Source of the DNA: Candidatus Poribacteria bacterium
GTDB taxonomy: Bacteria > Poribacteria > WGA-4E > WGA-3G
Reading direction: 5' to 3'
NCBI GenBank assembly: GCA_007571305.1
Contig: RKRR01000103.1
Coordinates: forward strand, 1 to 64,000
Length of the DNA: 64,000 nucleotides
The translations under genes were made by a program, and so were the position numbers. Shown in pieces: positions 61,892-64,000 of the stretch (position 1 is the stretch's first letter; each line of letters starts with the position of its first letter). The notes below the pieces were generated by a model that worked only from the letters and a program-made list of their open reading frames with translations, ran no database searches and was not told the origin of the DNA.

Positions 61892-62074
61892 ACCCGTTGT
61901 TCACCTCTGACCCAAGAGGGTATCCACGCCTGACAATATCTTTTCGAGAGTGTTTGTGTAATTGTTCCATACTTCCTCTCATAATTGTCAATATTCAGTT
62001 GCTCGTGAAAGATAGCCGACCTTCTGATTGACAACTCTCACTGCGAAGCAACTGACAGTTGAAAACTAAGGACG

Positions 62075-64000
62075 CTACTGATTCAGATGTCCTTCCGCTT
62101 CAATCCTCCACTGTTCAGGGGGATTGAGTTCAAGGAAACGTTGCCATTGCGCTCTCGCTTCTGCACGCTTCTCCCTATATTCGTACATGAGAGCGAGATT
62201 GTAGTTCGCAGTCAAGTTGCGGGGTTCCAGTTGTATCACCCGTTCAAACTGTTCCGTTGCTGCGCCGAGTAGATCCATACTGAAGAGGTTGTTGGCGTAA
62301 TTGAGCAGTGTCGGCACGTGCGTGTCGTCCAAAGCGAGTGCGATTTCCAGTGTCTCTTTCGCGGCATTGTAATCCAAGGCATGTGCATAGTAGAGATCAC
62401 CGAGACGCTGATATGTCTTAAGGGCAATGTTGTCCTCTGCTTCAATGGGTTGTTGAATGAGAGCGGACTCTGCTTCATAATGTTGAATTGCCTGTTTCCA
62501 TGCCTGATCCCACTCCGCAATCTGTCCCAGATGCAAGTGGATACCCCTATATTTTGGCGCGTAAGAGAGCATATTTTCAAAAACCTCTCTCGCAAGACGA
62601 TGCCGATCTATTTCAAGATAAATAACACCGAGTTGATAGTTCGCCTTATGATTTCTGGGTTGAAATTCAACGACCTGCTTGAAATCCTCTAAAATTTGGC
62701 TGTAGCGGTAAAGCGTTTTGCCAATATGCCTGTAACGGAGTGTAAGCATCCCGCGGTAGAAATAGGCATCTATATAGTCCGGATTCAGAGCAATGGTTTG
62801 AGTGTATTCCTTGACAGCCATTTCAGCATGTTTGTGATAGTCATCTCCAAGTGTTTCGGCGTGTTGGTCGAGCAGACGAGCGTAGCTATAGTGCCAGTCA
62901 AACTTCTCAGGATTGTATTGATTCGCCAATCCGTAGGACCGAATTGCACGCTCACGTTCCCCTCGTTTCTCGAAAATGACTGCAAGAAGATGATGGAGCT
63001 CTGGGTGTTCAGGTTCAATTTCCAATACCGGTTGATAGATCCGAATGATGTTATCTTCATCATTACGTTGGCGATAGATTGCACCGAGTCGGAAAAATGG
63101 TGCGACTTCTGTCGCCTCAAAAAAAGGACTTTCAAGCAGCGTGGTATCAAGATTTATTGTCTTCTCGTAATGGACGATGGCGTTGTCTATGTCGTCTTTT
63201 TGTTCAAACAGGATCGCTGCGTGGTAATGCGCAGAGACATCATCAGGGTTTAGTCGAGCAGTTGCGAGAAAAGAGGACAGTGCAGCATCAGGCTGTTCGA
63301 GCGTGAGATACGACAGTGCCATTAGATAGTGTGCCTTGATCGTGTCAGGAGCAATCTCAATGATCTTCTGTAAGGTGTCGATTGCCTGTTGATGTGCCTC
63401 GCGGTTTCGATAAATGTGAACCATCTTGAAGAGCACGTCTGGTTGTTGCGAATCTAAGGTCAAAGTCCGTTTATAAAGGATAAGAGCGTTGTCTATGTCG
63501 CTATTCGCCTCGTAACTCTGTCCCAGCAGATAGACGGCACCAACATCCTCAGGAAACAGCAGGATGTGCATATTTAAAGATTTAATAGCCTCTTGATAGT
63601 CCCCTGCATCGAAAGCACTTTGCCCTTGAGCAATGAATCTATTCGCTAATTCTGGATTTAATGCCAATGCGCGTTTAAAGTAAGCAGCAGAAGTCTCTAC
63701 ATCTTCCTGTTGATGATAGAGTTCACCAAGTTTAAAATAAACATCATTGAAATCGCCTAAAGGGAGTTCCGTTTGCAGATGGCTTGGATCGGCTTCTATG
63801 ATCTCGACGATCTTTTCGTAAGATTCGATGGCTTTCGGGATATTGCCGGCATCGGCTTCGAGCATCCCCGCATAAAAGTGAGAACGCGGCTCGTTAGGAA
63901 GAACTAACATTGCTTTCTCAAGGAGTAGCATCGCTTCATCTGGGGTCACCAAACCTGCGAAGTAGGGTTCGAGTGGTTCATAGAAAGCGTCCTTAACGCT
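62075..64000 (-). CDS. TPR-repeat protein, 5' end outside the window
   Basis: The reading frame is open to the window edge: upstream of the track's TTG at 63952 it continues as SVKDAFYEPLEPYFAG, so the start lies beyond 64000 and at least 641 residues are coded. The visible part is an almost continuous array of about 15-17 tetratricopeptide repeats (the ALxLxP.....A.Y..G..Y...G.YxxA pattern, for example YFKLGELYHQQEDVETSAAYFKRALALNPE). It ends in the TPR-like ARAQWQRFLELNPPEQWRIEA. It probably scaffolds a protein complex; partner unknown. Confidence 0.85.
   Translation of the reverse strand, partial: SVKDAFYEPLEPYFAGLVTPDEAMLLLEKAMLVLPNEPRSHFYAGMLEADAGNIPKAIESYEKIVEIIEADPSHLQTELPLGDFNDVYFKLGELYHQQEDVETSAAYFKRALALNPELANRFIAQGQSAFDAGDYQEAIKSLNMHILLFPEDVGAVYLLGQSYEANSDIDNALILYKRTLTLDSQQPDVLFKMVHIYRNREAHQQAIDTLQKIIEIAPDTIKAHYLMALSYLTLEQPDAALSSFLATARLNPDDVSAHYHAAILFEQKDDIDNAIVHYEKTINLDTTLLESPFFEATEVAPFFRLGAIYRQRNDEDNIIRIYQPVLEIEPEHPELHHLLAVIFEKRGERERAIRSYGLANQYNPEKFDWHYSYARLLDQHAETLGDDYHKHAEMAVKEYTQTIALNPDYIDAYFYRGMLTLRYRHIGKTLYRYSQILEDFKQVVEFQPRNHKANYQLGVIYLEIDRHRLAREVFENMLSYAPKYRGIHLHLGQIAEWDQAWKQAIQHYEAESALIQQPIEAEDNIALKTYQRLGDLYYAHALDYNAAKETLEIALALDDTHVPTLLNYANNLFSMDLLGAATEQFERVIQLEPRNLTANYNLALMYEYREKRAEARAQWQRFLELNPPEQWRIEAEGHLNQ

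Noticed and set aside
62696-63253. 185-aa plus-strand ORF
   Set aside because: Antisense to regular TPR repeats; no signal or domain.

Overview
The window looks like chromosomal DNA from an uncultivated bacterium of the Candidatus Poribacteria type or a close relative. This is an inference from gene content, not from a marker gene. It carries two phytanoyl-CoA dioxygenases, ThuA and DUF1080 proteins, four Gfo/Idh/MocA oxidoreductases, a sulfatase, SUMF1-domain proteins, a DUF5916 outer-membrane protein and HEAT-repeat proteins. Base composition looks moderate, and no rRNA, tRNA or CRISPR array was seen.

Layout. 0-7.9 kb: tandem lipoproteins, a galactonate-dehydratase-like enolase-superfamily enzyme, a ThuA protein, then purF - small membrane protein - purM, translationally coupled to a FliG-like protein. 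8-16.4 kb (minus strand): TonB, a DUF5916 barrel protein and two tandem TonB-dependent receptors, together an envelope uptake unit. 16.6-20.3 kb: PhyH dioxygenase, then an operon of beta-propeller, lipoate ligase and SUMF1 protein. 20.5-26.3 kb: an accessory strip with an Rpn-type nuclease on an apparently leaderless promoter, the wreck of a type III-like DNA methylase, argG, hicBA, an HtrA-SUMF1 fusion, and a DUF433/DUF5615 pair whose toxin carries an amber stop. 26.4-36.9 kb (minus strand): MoxR ATPase, sulfatase, Uma2 nuclease, a large VWA membrane protein, three oxidoreductases and a DapA-family aldolase.

37-43.1 kb (plus strand): cytochrome c maturation genes ccmE (CXXXY type), ccmF, and ccmH- and ccmI-like genes, running into a carboxypeptidase-regulatory-domain protein and two HEAT proteins. 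43.1-45.4 kb: a compact three-gene cassette of DNA methyltransferase, degenerate LAGLIDADG-fold protein and PD-(D/E)XK nuclease. This is the best candidate for an undescribed restriction-modification design. 45.6-52.3 kb: 2-oxoacid:ferredoxin oxidoreductase (two genes), ccmA and ccmB, eno, a FtsB/DivIC-like gene and a DUF5069 gene. 52.4-58.5 kb: oxidoreductase, DUF1080, a multihaem cytochrome c (a likely client of the ccm genes), a second PhyH and a large multi-spanning membrane protein. 58.6-64 kb: trpD-trpC, birA and DUF523, and a TPR protein running off the window.

Intergenic gaps are colonised by small non-coding repeats. Two families (A with TTAACCCAAGTT ends, B with AGGRCTTACGCA ends) share one internal core, TAGCATAACCTGTTAGGTTGTG, and look like miniature inverted-repeat elements. 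A third repeat (C) ends at the start codon of the moxR gene. Good sigma-70-like promoters can be read at ten places, with differing confidence.
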